Source of the DNA: JAWWBL01 sp033720975
GTDB lineage: Bacteria; Actinomycetota; Acidimicrobiia; Spongiisociales; ZC4RG35
Length of the DNA stretch: 12,525 nt
NCBI GenBank assembly: GCA_033720975.1
Contig: JAWWBL010000048.1
Location: forward strand, 1 to 12,525
Direction of reading: 5' to 3'
Part shown: positions 1 to 5,590 of the stretch, in pieces
Position numbering within the stretch: position 1 is the stretch's first letter
How the letters are laid out: every line of letters begins with the position of its first letter
Position numbers and translations under genes: made by a program
The notes under the pieces: model-generated
What the model saw: only the letters and a program-made list of their open reading frames with translations
Told to the model about the DNA's origin: nothing
The model's database searches: none

Positions 1-502
1 CGAGAAGGCGCAGCTTCTTCGCCGACGTTATTCGCCGGCGCTGGAGGAGGTCGAGATCCTCCGGGTTTTGGATGAGCTCGATGTCGGAGAACCTCGAAGC
101 CACGAACTCGAGGGCGTAGACGACGATTCGCTTGAGAGGCCTTGACTCGGGAGTGGCGTACAAACCGTGAACCGTGTTCATGACGATGGGCACACCCGCA
201 AGCCGTCCGACGATTCGGCCGTAGACACCCGGTTTCGGATTGTGCGTGTGCAGTAGGTCGGGTTTTTCCTCTCGTAGGATCTTCCACAGCTGCCAGACAG
301 CCCGGACATCGGCCAGCAGGTTCATGCCGCGGGTCGATGCATGGAGAGGAACGTGACGTATGCCGTGGGCTTCCAGCCATTCCGCGTGCGGGCCAGGTGC
401 GCTGATGCCCACCACCTCTCCCGCTTCCTTCGCCGCCGCAAGTTGCGGGTAGAGAAGGTATCTGAGGCTCATGTCCACGGTGGTCAGGTGAGCGATCTTC
501 AC
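1..502 (-). CDS. GT4-family glycosyltransferase, N-terminal part (3' end off the left edge)
   Basis: Reading the minus strand from a GTG at 502 gives an uninterrupted frame of 167 codons that leaves the window at base 1. It begins (M)KIAHLTTVDMSLRYLL. Further features are SAPGPHAEWLEAHGI, LLHTHNPKPGVYGRIVGRLAG, and VMNTVHGLYATPES near residue 115. This is the N-terminal Rossmann half of retaining GT-B glycosyltransferases of family GT4 (Glyco_trans_4 type), which transfer sugars from nucleotide-sugar donors in polysaccharide or glycoconjugate assembly. The HTHNPKPG and NTVHGLY stretches are typical of GT4 proteins in capsule, O-antigen and exopolysaccharide loci. The GTG overlaps the TGA of the upstream fusion gene (GTGA, 4 bases), so the two are probably translationally coupled. 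The donor-binding C-terminal half is outside the window, so donor and acceptor cannot be inferred. Family is secure, sugar specificity unknown. Confidence 0.88.
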   Translation of the reverse strand, partial: MKIAHLTTVDMSLRYLLYPQLAAAKEAGEVVGISAPGPHAEWLEAHGIRHVPLHASTRGMNLLADVRAVWQLWKILREEKPDLLHTHNPKPGVYGRIVGRLAGVPIVMNTVHGLYATPESRPLKRIVVYALEFVASRFSDIELIQNPEDLDLLQRRRITSAKKLRLL

Positions 503-2607
503 TTCCACACCTTCATCAAATGCCGGGCGTAGGCCGCGATCACGTCGTCCAGCGTGAAGTTTGCCGACATGTGGCGACGAGCTGCCGCGCCCATTCGTGC
601 CAACCTATCTCGATCAGCGTCTAGAGCGCGGATCGCCTCAACGAGCTTCTCCCGGTTCCTGACCACCACTCCTGTTTCTCCATCGATCACTGCTTCCCGC
701 ACCCCCCCTACGTCTACCGAAACGGTGGGAAGGCCGGCGGCTCCCGCCTCGAGAATGGCGCCGGGCAAACCCTCGGAGAGGGAGGTGAGCAGGAGGAGGT
801 CGCCCCATCTCAAGTGGGAGGTGACATCGGGCACCGATCCTGCGAACTCGACCCGCGAGTCCATGCCCAGCCGGGCCGCCTCCTCCTGGAGTGTTCCGAG
901 GAGGGGGCCATCCCCCACGAATCGGATCACCGCCCTGTCAACTTCCGCAACGGCCCTCAAGGCGGTGAGGGGGTCCTTCTCCTCAGTGAGGCTGCCGACC
1001 ATCAGCACTTTCAGAAACGCCTCGCGCTCCTCTACGTCGAGCTCAAAGAGATGGTCCGGGACTCCCGTGAAAGCCGCGTCGATTCGGTCCGCCAAGCTGT
1101 GTTCCAGGTCGATGAGCTGATCCCGGGTCGTTTTCGACACTGCCAGGACATGATCTGTGCCTTTCAAAAGGAATCGGTTGGCCCAACGCGAGAGGCGCGA
1201 CCGGATCCAGTATTCCGGCTCCCCTATACCGATGTAGACCAACTTGCAGCCGAGGCCCAAGCGGGCGGCTGACCCATATCGAAGGGTGGCGCCACCATTT
1301 GCCACTATCACGTCGGGCCGAAAGGTCTTGACTCTCCCCCGCAAAGCCCTGACCACCGCAAGATCGAAACGAATGTCTCCCAAAGGTCTTTCGAGCAACG
1401 GTTCGACATCGGCCCTCGGCTCATCCTCGCTTCGGCTTAGGGCGACTGCGTCAACAACCCAACCGCGTCTTACCAGCCCGTCGCGAAGCCGCTCGGTGAA
1501 CACCTCGGCGCCTCTTCTCCGGTCGGTTGACACCACAATGAGCGTCCTCGGAGAGTCTTGGCGCGTGAGATCCGCGGCCACTCTTCTCCGCCAGCCAGGG
1601 ATAGCAACCGGTGCTCGCGACGCGAGGGACACGCGGCCGATCCGAGAATCGTTGAGGAGAACGGTTGCCAGGTTGATCGGATGGACGGTGTGGCCGTCGA
1701 ACCGGACGACATCGGTGCGGGGAAGGGCCCACTCCAGATAGGAAAGCGGTGCCGACCTGGGACGGACGGAGTCGAGAAATGCATCGGGCACCGCGGCCCC
1801 GAGCATCGCCTTCGCCATCCAACAAGCGAGGTATGTGGTGGAACGGAGGCCCCAACGCCGCGAGAGCTCCGCAAGTGAGGACCAATTGATGTCAGAAAGG
1901 GCAAGTTCGAGAAGGTCGCGAAAAAGGATCAATCGGAAGCGGTGATCTAGCACGGCATGAGCAGCCAGAAACCCGACTCGGTACGGCTCTGGAAGCACCC
2001 AAACCGGACCCCAGTCGGACTTCTCGTCAGGGCGGGCTTCGCTCCACGCGTTGTCGGTCGCGCCAGTACTGCGTCCTCGGAACTGGCTGTATGAGAAGAG
2101 GTCCCAGTGGAGGTCGACGTTGAATCGGATCCCGCTCAGGTCGCGAAACAAGACGTTTCGTTTGTCGGCACGGGGTCTCTTGGGAGGCACCTGCGACACA
2201 GCCTCATCGCTGCTGAGGACGTCCATTGCTGCGTTCAGATCAGATTCAGGTACCAGCAGGTCGAGGTCGCTGAACGCTCTGTGTGCCGGGTTGCGGTAGC
2301 GGCCGGCTATGGCCGGTCCTTTGAGGACGGCTGCACGAACACCTCTTTCGTCGAGGCGTTGCACGACACGGCTCAGGTGCGACTCGATGATCCTGCTCCG
2401 CGTCGTTTCTCTCACGTGGATGGCCCGAACCAATTCGTCGGCGGTGTGGTCGGCCAGTATCCCTATCAACCCATGCCTTTGAGCCAATTCGATCAGACCG
2501 GCGGTGACGGCAAGATCGCGATCCAGACCCATGTCCGCTGCCAGGCGTATCAGACCTTCGCTTTGTGGCCTTCCCCCGGCCCACCCCTGTTCGTGGTTCT
2601 CATCCAT
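499..2607 (-). CDS. Fusion of NTP_transf_5-type nucleotidyltransferase and GT4 glycosyltransferase
   Basis: This is a 702-residue, apparently cytosolic protein with two enzyme domains. Residues about 30-340 resemble the NTP_transf_5 family. LKGPAIAGRYRNP at 95-107 is followed by the acidic pair D114/D116 in AFSDLDLLV and by VDLHW at 164-168, which would supply the third acidic residue. Residues about 354-690 are a complete GT4 fold: VLAVSKTT near 487, VLMVGSLTEEKDPLTAL near 534, FVGDGPL near 563, and the EX7E donor-site motif at E612-E620 (EGLPGAILE). NTP_transf_5 proteins usually stand alone beside PqqD-like, HprK-like and glycosyltransferase genes, so the fusion is notable. It suggests coupled nucleotidyl and glycosyl transfer on one target, which is inference. 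ATG at 2607 gives the full frame. An internal Met26 is also possible, and neither has a convincing Shine-Dalgarno. It heads an operon with the downstream GT4 gene. Confidence 0.85.
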   Translation of the reverse strand: MDENHEQGWAGGRPQSEGLIRLAADMGLDRDLAVTAGLIELAQRHGLIGILADHTADELVRAIHVRETTRSRIIESHLSRVVQRLDERGVRAAVLKGPAIAGRYRNPAHRAFSDLDLLVPESDLNAAMDVLSSDEAVSQVPPKRPRADKRNVLFRDLSGIRFNVDLHWDLFSYSQFRGRSTGATDNAWSEARPDEKSDWGPVWVLPEPYRVGFLAAHAVLDHRFRLILFRDLLELALSDINWSSLAELSRRWGLRSTTYLACWMAKAMLGAAVPDAFLDSVRPRSAPLSYLEWALPRTDVVRFDGHTVHPINLATVLLNDSRIGRVSLASRAPVAIPGWRRRVAADLTRQDSPRTLIVVSTDRRRGAEVFTERLRDGLVRRGWVVDAVALSRSEDEPRADVEPLLERPLGDIRFDLAVVRALRGRVKTFRPDVIVANGGATLRYGSAARLGLGCKLVYIGIGEPEYWIRSRLSRWANRFLLKGTDHVLAVSKTTRDQLIDLEHSLADRIDAAFTGVPDHLFELDVEEREAFLKVLMVGSLTEEKDPLTALRAVAEVDRAVIRFVGDGPLLGTLQEEAARLGMDSRVEFAGSVPDVTSHLRWGDLLLLTSLSEGLPGAILEAGAAGLPTVSVDVGGVREAVIDGETGVVVRNREKLVEAIRALDADRDRLARMGAAARRHMSANFTLDDVIAAYARHLMKVWK

Positions 2608-2630
2608 CCGGCGGCTGCCAGACTAGAACC
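2608..2630. promoter_or_regulatory. Very short divergent intergenic region with a flanking inverted repeat
   Basis: Only 23 bases separate the ATG of the minus-strand fusion gene from the GTG chosen for the plus-strand regulator. CTGCCA at 2615-2620 is matched by TGGCAG at 2632-2637, which runs into the regulator's first codons, with an 11-base spacer. On the minus strand TAGTCT fits an actinobacterial -10 (TANNNT) about 12 bases before the ATG. This suggests overlapping promoters, leaderless transcripts, or starts further inside the genes. It is a weak call, based on spacing and one short repeat. Confidence 0.3.
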
Positions 2631-3254
2631 GTGGCAGATACCAGCAAGAAGGTGACCATATGCACCCCGAGCGAATCGTTCGGGAAAGCTCTACGACTCC
2701 TCCTTGACGATTATGCGGTGAGGCTGACCCGGCATCCCAGCAGGGGCGCCACCGATTCGGACCTTGTGGTGTGGGAGATCAACGGAGCGGTCGAAAGTCA
2801 AGCCTTGTCGGAGGTGTCTTCCGCTGTGTCCACCTTGATTCTCGCCGACAAGAGCCAACTGATTCGCTCGGTGGACGCTGGATGCCGTGGCTTTCTTCCC
2901 AGCTCCGCGTCGCTGGAGGAAGTCCGCCGAGCCATCGACATCATCTTGGACGGAGGGGCGGTGATTCCACCCGAGCTTCTCGGCACACTGCTGCGTCATG
3001 TCGTACAGAGACGGCGACAGGATGCAGCCGCCTCGGATGTGTTGGACGGTCTCACCAAACGCGAACGTCAAGTCTTCTGGCTCGCGGCAGAGGGAGCCCG
3101 CAAAGAGGAGATCGGGAAGCGAATGTTTATCAGCCCAGCTACGGCTCGCACCCATCTCCAAAACGTCTACCGCAAGCTTGGAGTCCACTCTCAGTCTGAA
3201 CTGATGGCGCTCGCCGCTCGAATCGCCGAGTTCTCTACCGAGGAGGATGCGTGA
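2631..3254 (+). CDS. LuxR/NarL-type transcription regulator with degenerate receiver domain
   Basis: This is a 207-residue protein counted from GTG 2631. Residues 141-200 (LTKRERQVFWLAAEGARKEE, then ARTHLQNVYRKLGVHS) are a clear LuxR/GerE helix-turn-helix of the NarL/FixJ class. Residues 7-125 have receiver-domain size and pattern, but the phosphorylation pocket is gone. The acidic pair after strand 1 is T12-P13. The phospho-acceptor Asp aligns with E49 in SDLVVWEIN. The conserved Lys after strand 5 aligns with S91 in GFLPSSAS. It should therefore act without phosphorylation, either constitutively (the Glu may mimic phospho-Asp) or through ligand or partner binding. No sensor kinase is nearby. 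The open frame extends upstream to an ATG at 2565, but that would overlap the divergent gene. GTG 2652 is another option. It overlaps the following PqqD-like gene by 4 bases, so it probably regulates this locus. Confidence 0.85.
   Translation: MADTSKKVTICTPSESFGKALRLLLDDYAVRLTRHPSRGATDSDLVVWEINGAVESQALSEVSSAVSTLILADKSQLIRSVDAGCRGFLPSSASLEEVRRAIDIILDGGAVIPPELLGTLLRHVVQRRRQDAAASDVLDGLTKRERQVFWLAAEGARKEEIGKRMFISPATARTHLQNVYRKLGVHSQSELMALAARIAEFSTEEDA
3241..3246 (+). promoter_or_regulatory. Shine-Dalgarno for the first PqqD-like gene
   Basis: A full AGGAGG lies inside the end of the regulator gene, four bases before the GTG at 3251. It supports that GTG as the start of the PqqD-like protein and points to coupled translation across the GTGA overlap. 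Confidence 0.7.
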
Positions 3255-3520
3255 CCAACCACCCGAAGCGTCGCGGTGAATTGATGCCGTCTGACGGCTC
3301 CTACGGATGGACCATCTACGAGCCGGACTCTGATTCGCTCCACAATCTCAACGAGACAGCCCGCGCCATCTGGGAACTATGCGATGGTGTCACTAGTCCA
3401 CACGAGATGGCCCATGCCATATCCGAGCTGACCGGGATCGGACTCGAAACTGCGTTATCGGATGTGAAGGAGACCTTGCGGCGACTCGAGGAACTGAACC
3501 TGGTCCGAACCCTCGATTAG
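3251..3520 (+). CDS. PqqD-like small protein (RRE fold), copy 1
   Basis: This is an 89-residue protein with the PqqD family pattern. A short beta region carries the motif DSDSLHNLNETARAIWELCDG (residues 26-46, matching the family's LN-x-T-A-x-x-IW-x-L-x-DG core). Helices follow with a characteristic hydrophobic end, LRRLEELNLV. PqqD-type domains (RiPP recognition elements) bind leader peptides and present them to modifying enzymes. Stand-alone copies next to HprK-like kinases and NTP_transf_5 proteins are common, but their clients are undefined. GTG 3251 is preceded by AGGAGG and overlaps the regulator's TGA by 4 bases. Its own TAG overlaps, on the opposite strand, the TAA of the Tat-exported protein gene. 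No radical SAM partner is present. I infer a peptide- or protein-binding adaptor, possibly for that exported protein. Confidence 0.82.
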   Translation: MTNHPKRRGELMPSDGSYGWTIYEPDSDSLHNLNETARAIWELCDGVTSPHEMAHAISELTGIGLETALSDVKETLRRLEELNLVRTLD

Positions 3521-3993
3521 GAGAGACAGATCGGGCCGAGAGGCAGAGCTCCGGACCCTGCGGACTGGCACTCCTGCCCACCCTTTACAACGCCGGCCTG
3601 AACGGTCAGTTCGCCGCTCGTGCATGGGTTGCTACCAACGAGCACGAGGTTATAACAGCCTCCACCGGCGTCCTGCATGTCCAGGCCCAAGTCGCCACCG
3701 TTAGCGGAAACGGCTCCGCCAAGCGTGAGGGTCGCTGAGCACTCCTGCATGGCTCCTGGGTCATTTTCCCAGCCGCCTCCGTCTTCCCACTTCACGAACC
3801 AAGTGGGGACGCCGTCACAGGCAAGAACCAACGCGATGTAAGAGATATCAGGAGGGCTGGCGGTCTGGGCGTATGCCCGTCCCATTCCAAGTGTCTGAAC
3901 TATCGGGGTAGCCCACACCACAGCGCCACCGAGGGCGGCACCCCTCTTCAACAAGTCACGACGAGTGATGCCCTGGCTCTCGGTCTCTGCCAT
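3517..3993 (-). CDS. Tat-exported small protein with six cysteines, function unknown
   Basis: This is a 158-residue protein that I do not recognise beyond its export signal. ITRRDLLKRGAALGG (residues 9-23) is a twin-arginine motif with R11-R12, followed by a hydrophobic stretch to about residue 36 and a plausible signal peptidase site after A42 (GRAYA, then QTAS). The mature part of about 116 residues is Gly-rich, acidic and polar. Cysteines are at 59, 85, 113, 124, 142 and 156, which allows three disulfides, and the chain ends in PICLS. ATG 3993 is preferred to the upstream TTG 4011 because AGAGGA lies 8 bases before it and the signal then starts normally. It lies between the two PqqD-like genes on the opposite strand, convergent with copy 1 and divergent from copy 2. 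I infer that it is the secreted product or target of this locus. Confidence 0.78.
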   Translation of the reverse strand: MAETESQGITRRDLLKRGAALGGAVVWATPIVQTLGMGRAYAQTASPPDISYIALVLACDGVPTWFVKWEDGGGWENDPGAMQECSATLTLGGAVSANGGDLGLDMQDAGGGCYNLVLVGSNPCTSGELTVQAGVVKGGQECQSAGSGALPLGPICLS

Positions 3994-4001
3994 CTTTCTA
4001 T

Positions 4002-4009
4002 TCCTCTCC
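4002..4009 (-). promoter_or_regulatory. Shine-Dalgarno deciding the start of the Tat-exported protein
   Basis: On the minus strand GGAGAGGA occupies 4009-4002, leaving 8 bases before ATG 3993. The alternative TTG at 4011 lies upstream of this site and would have no ribosome binding site of its own, so the shorter protein is preferred. Confidence 0.55.
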
Positions 4010-4046
4010 AACCATCGTGGGCGCGCTTCACGCCCGAACCTTGACC

Positions 4047-4052
4047 ACTTTA
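4047..4052 (-). promoter_or_regulatory. Candidate -10 element for the Tat-exported protein gene
   Basis: On the minus strand TAAAGT (4052 to 4047) fits the TANNNT -10 pattern. It would start transcription near 4040, about 47 bases before ATG 3993. No good -35 hexamer lies at normal spacing. The palindrome at 4076-4091 would be centred about 43 bases upstream of that start, a usual place for an activator. This is inference from spacing only. Confidence 0.3.
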
Positions 4053-4075
4053 AGCGCGATCACGTCACTCGTCTC

Positions 4076-4091
4076 TACGACTTCAGTCGTA
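4076..4091. promoter_or_regulatory. 16-base palindrome, candidate operator of the NarL-type regulator
   Basis: TACGACT, then TC, then AGTCGTA: two perfectly complementary 7-base arms with a 2-base spacer. NarL/NarP-family proteins recognise inverted heptamers of type TACYNMT in a 7-2-7 layout. This site matches the layout and most consensus positions, except the fourth base (G instead of Y). It lies between the divergent Tat-protein and second PqqD genes, so one protein could control both sides. The locus encodes exactly one NarL-type DNA-binding domain, which is the obvious candidate ligand. Confidence 0.5.
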
Positions 4092-4106
4092 TTTACGGGG
4101 GTTAAC

Positions 4107-4394
4107 ATGTCACGCACAGTGGGCGAAGGAACCAATACCGTGGGGCCAGCGGGCACTCACATCCTCGAGACAGAAATCGGCGACGAGGTCAGCCTGTATG
4201 ACCCCAAGACCGAGCAGGTAACCGTTTTGAACGGCACGGCCAGTGACATATGGCGTCTTGCCGACGGAGAGCACGACGTCGATGAGATCGTTCGGCTCCT
4301 CGCCGCTTCCTATCAGGTGAGCCCCGAATCAATTGCTCGCGAAGTAAGCGCTACGGTCGATCGCTTCATCGAAGCAGGCCTGCTCGAGTCGTAG
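4107..4394 (+). CDS. PqqD-like small protein (RRE fold), copy 2
   Basis: This is a 95-residue protein when started at ATG 4107, which follows a GGGGG stretch by 5 bases. The frame is open back to a GTG at 4017, but the added segment looks like promoter DNA rather than protein. The PqqD pattern is clear: VSLYDPKTEQVTVLNGT, then ASDIWRLADGEHDVDEIV, then helices ending VDRFIEAGLLES. It differs strongly from copy 1, sharing little beyond the family core, so the two probably bind different partners or peptides. The HprK-like frame begins at once: its candidate GTG 4394 shares the last base of this gene's TAG. The same order, PqqD-like then HprK-like, recurs in HPr-rel type gene sets. The peptide-binding role is inferred from the family and is not shown for stand-alone copies. 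Confidence 0.82.
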   Translation: MSRTVGEGTNTVGPAGTHILETEIGDEVSLYDPKTEQVTVLNGTASDIWRLADGEHDVDEIVRLLAASYQVSPESIAREVSATVDRFIEAGLLES

Positions 4395-4588
4395 TGAGAA
4401 TCATCGCCCGCCCTGGGTGACCATCGGACCTCAGTGACCAGGTCTGGATCACCGATCGCCGCTACAACATCCTCGGTACCGTCTTCCGCGTCCTAACCCA
4501 AGACGACGGGCTGGCCGACAACATCGACCGACTATGGGCCCAGTTTGAAGCAACCAACAGGCCCGCCCGAGCCAAGCACATTGTTCAG
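4394..4588 (+). pseudogene. Missing N-terminal part of the HprK-like gene, interrupted by an in-frame TGA
   Basis: The frame of the kinase-like gene continues upstream of its first standard start. A GTG at 4394 gives seven codons after the initiator, then TGA at 4418-4420, and then open protein-like sequence including QVWITDRRYNILGTVFRVL and DNIDRLWAQFEA. That segment looks like the normal N-terminal region of HprK-related proteins. Between the TGA and GTG 4589 there is no ATG, GTG or TTG in frame. Counted from 4394 the protein would be 282 residues, a normal size for the family. A CGA-to-TGA or TGG-to-TGA change, or a read error, would explain the break. A non-standard start after the TGA is the main alternative. 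Confidence 0.6.
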
Positions 4589-5242
4589 GTGACCGGAGCC
4601 AAAGATGAGGCACACCGGCTTCACATGGGGTGCTATCGGATGGGTGCGGCGGATTCGGCTGAGGGCGTGCTCTCCAGACTCGTGTCGGTGGTCAACCAAA
4701 AAGCCATAGAAGAGGTGAGGGAGTTCTCCGTCCACGCCGCAGTCGTAGCCAAAGACGGTCGAGCTATCGCGATGCCAGCTGACTCAGGAGGCGGAAAGAC
4801 AACATTGGCAGCCTCCCTGGTGATAGACGGTTTCTCATATCTGTCCGACGAGGCCCTGGTAATCGCCGACGACGGAAGCGTCATCCCCTATCCGAAACCG
4901 ATGGCGTTGTCGGAGTGGTCATGCCAAACGCTCAAGATCCCGTCAGTGAACGGTGAGACGCTGGTCATGCCAGGCGATTTAGGAGGCAAGGCTCACGCGG
5001 GCCCATGCAAACTGGCTGACATCATCATCCCGACGTACGGTGCGAAAACACCCACGTTCGAACAAGAGCCTGCTTCCAGTGCCGTCACTGCTCTCATCGA
5101 GAAGTCTTTCAACCACTACAAGAATCCAGAGCGAGCCTTCCGGCTCGCAACCCAGGCGGCTCAGAGAGCCCGCGTCTGGCGCCTCAACTACGACGACCCC
5201 TTAGAGGCGGCCGGGTTGATCAAGGAGAGATTGGGCGGCTGA
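4589..5242 (+). CDS. HPr-kinase-like P-loop protein (HprK-related), first standard-start frame
   Basis: This 217-residue frame has a P-loop, ADSGGGKTT, at residues 64-72, followed by LAASLVIDGFSYLSDEALVI (73-92) and the segment IPYPKPMALSEW. These are typical of HprK-related proteins, in which an HPr kinase/phosphorylase C-terminal domain is reused outside sugar transport control. Relatives in lasso-peptide clusters (paeninodin type) phosphorylate a C-terminal serine of the precursor. Most others are uncharacterised. No HPr or PTS gene is in the window. GTG 4589 has no Shine-Dalgarno, and coding-like sequence continues upstream, so this frame is probably only the C-terminal three quarters of a 282-residue protein interrupted by TGA at 4418. 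It follows PqqD-like copy 2. The likely client, by inference, is a peptide or protein held by a PqqD domain. Confidence 0.75.
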   Translation: MTGAKDEAHRLHMGCYRMGAADSAEGVLSRLVSVVNQKAIEEVREFSVHAAVVAKDGRAIAMPADSGGGKTTLAASLVIDGFSYLSDEALVIADDGSVIPYPKPMALSEWSCQTLKIPSVNGETLVMPGDLGGKAHAGPCKLADIIIPTYGAKTPTFEQEPASSAVTALIEKSFNHYKNPERAFRLATQAAQRARVWRLNYDDPLEAAGLIKERLGG

Positions 5243-5253
5243 GCGCACCCTAC

Positions 5254-5323
5254 GCCCCCTCCGACCCGACCCTGCGGGTCGGCCCACCTCCCCCGTTCCG
5301 CTCCGCTCCACAGGGGAGGAAAG
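5254..5323 (+). repeat. Hairpin-rich intergenic repeat, copy 1 (single)
   Basis: The layout is GCCCCCTCC, then a perfect stem CCGACCC/GGGTCGG around TGC (5266-5282), then CCACCTCCCC, an 18-20 base loop, and AGGGGAGGAAAG. CCTCCCC (5287-5293) pairs with GGGGAGG (5313-5319). Two copies at 11169-11285 share the layout with different stem sequences. It fills most of the space between the convergent kinase-like and small membrane protein genes, so it may also end transcription from both sides. Confidence 0.65.
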
Positions 5324-5329
5324 AGACGC

Positions 5330-5590
5330 TCATGCGGTCCAGCCCAGGAAGGCTTCGCCCACTGTTATGTAGACGAACCAGAACCCAGCGGCGAGGACAG
5401 CGACCAACGGTGTTAGCGCTCGACGCTCCTTGAACACCCGGACCACCAGCCACCAACCGGCGAACCAAATGCCCAGGAGGACGAAGTACCACGGGGACGG
5501 CACCACGAGTCCGGACACCAGATAGAACCAACCCACCGCCAAGTACAAGACAATGCCGAGCACCCCGAGCACACGAGCCGAAGTCGTCAT
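5330..5590 (-). CDS. Small membrane protein of unknown function, glmS-linked
   Basis: This is an 86-residue protein with three likely membrane segments at about residues 7-29, 34-51 and 60-80. They are rich in Trp, Phe and Val, with a short basic loop (RVFKERR) between the second and third. I do not recognise a family. Its ATG overlaps the TGA of glmS by 4 bases (ATGA), so it is the last gene of that transcript and probably depends on it for translation. The overlap and clean hydrophobic pattern make it a real gene. The downstream hairpin repeat lies just past its stop codon. Whether it has any part in amino-sugar or envelope synthesis cannot be told. Confidence 0.7.
   Translation of the reverse strand: MTTSARVLGVLGIVLYLAVGWFYLVSGLVVPSPWYFVLLGIWFAGWWLVVRVFKERRALTPLVAVLAAGFWFVYITVGEAFLGWTA

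Noticed and set aside
2565..2630. Upstream extension of the regulator from ATG 2565
   Set aside because: It would overlap the divergent fusion gene's first 43 bases and adds 22 residues unlike a receiver N-terminus.
4418..4420. Selenocysteine or reassigned TGA in the HprK-like gene
   Set aside because: Other genes here end in TGA in the normal way, the position is near the N-terminus far from the P-loop, and no selenocysteine hairpin is evident to me.
499..5242. Lasso-peptide biosynthetic cluster
   Set aside because: PqqD-like and HprK-like genes are shared with some lasso clusters, but no asparagine-synthetase-like cyclase, B2 protease or short precursor is present.
5250..5531. 93-residue minus-strand frame over the repeat and the small membrane gene
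   Set aside because: It runs through the hairpin repeat and overlaps the more credible membrane protein gene, which has a 4-base overlap with glmS.
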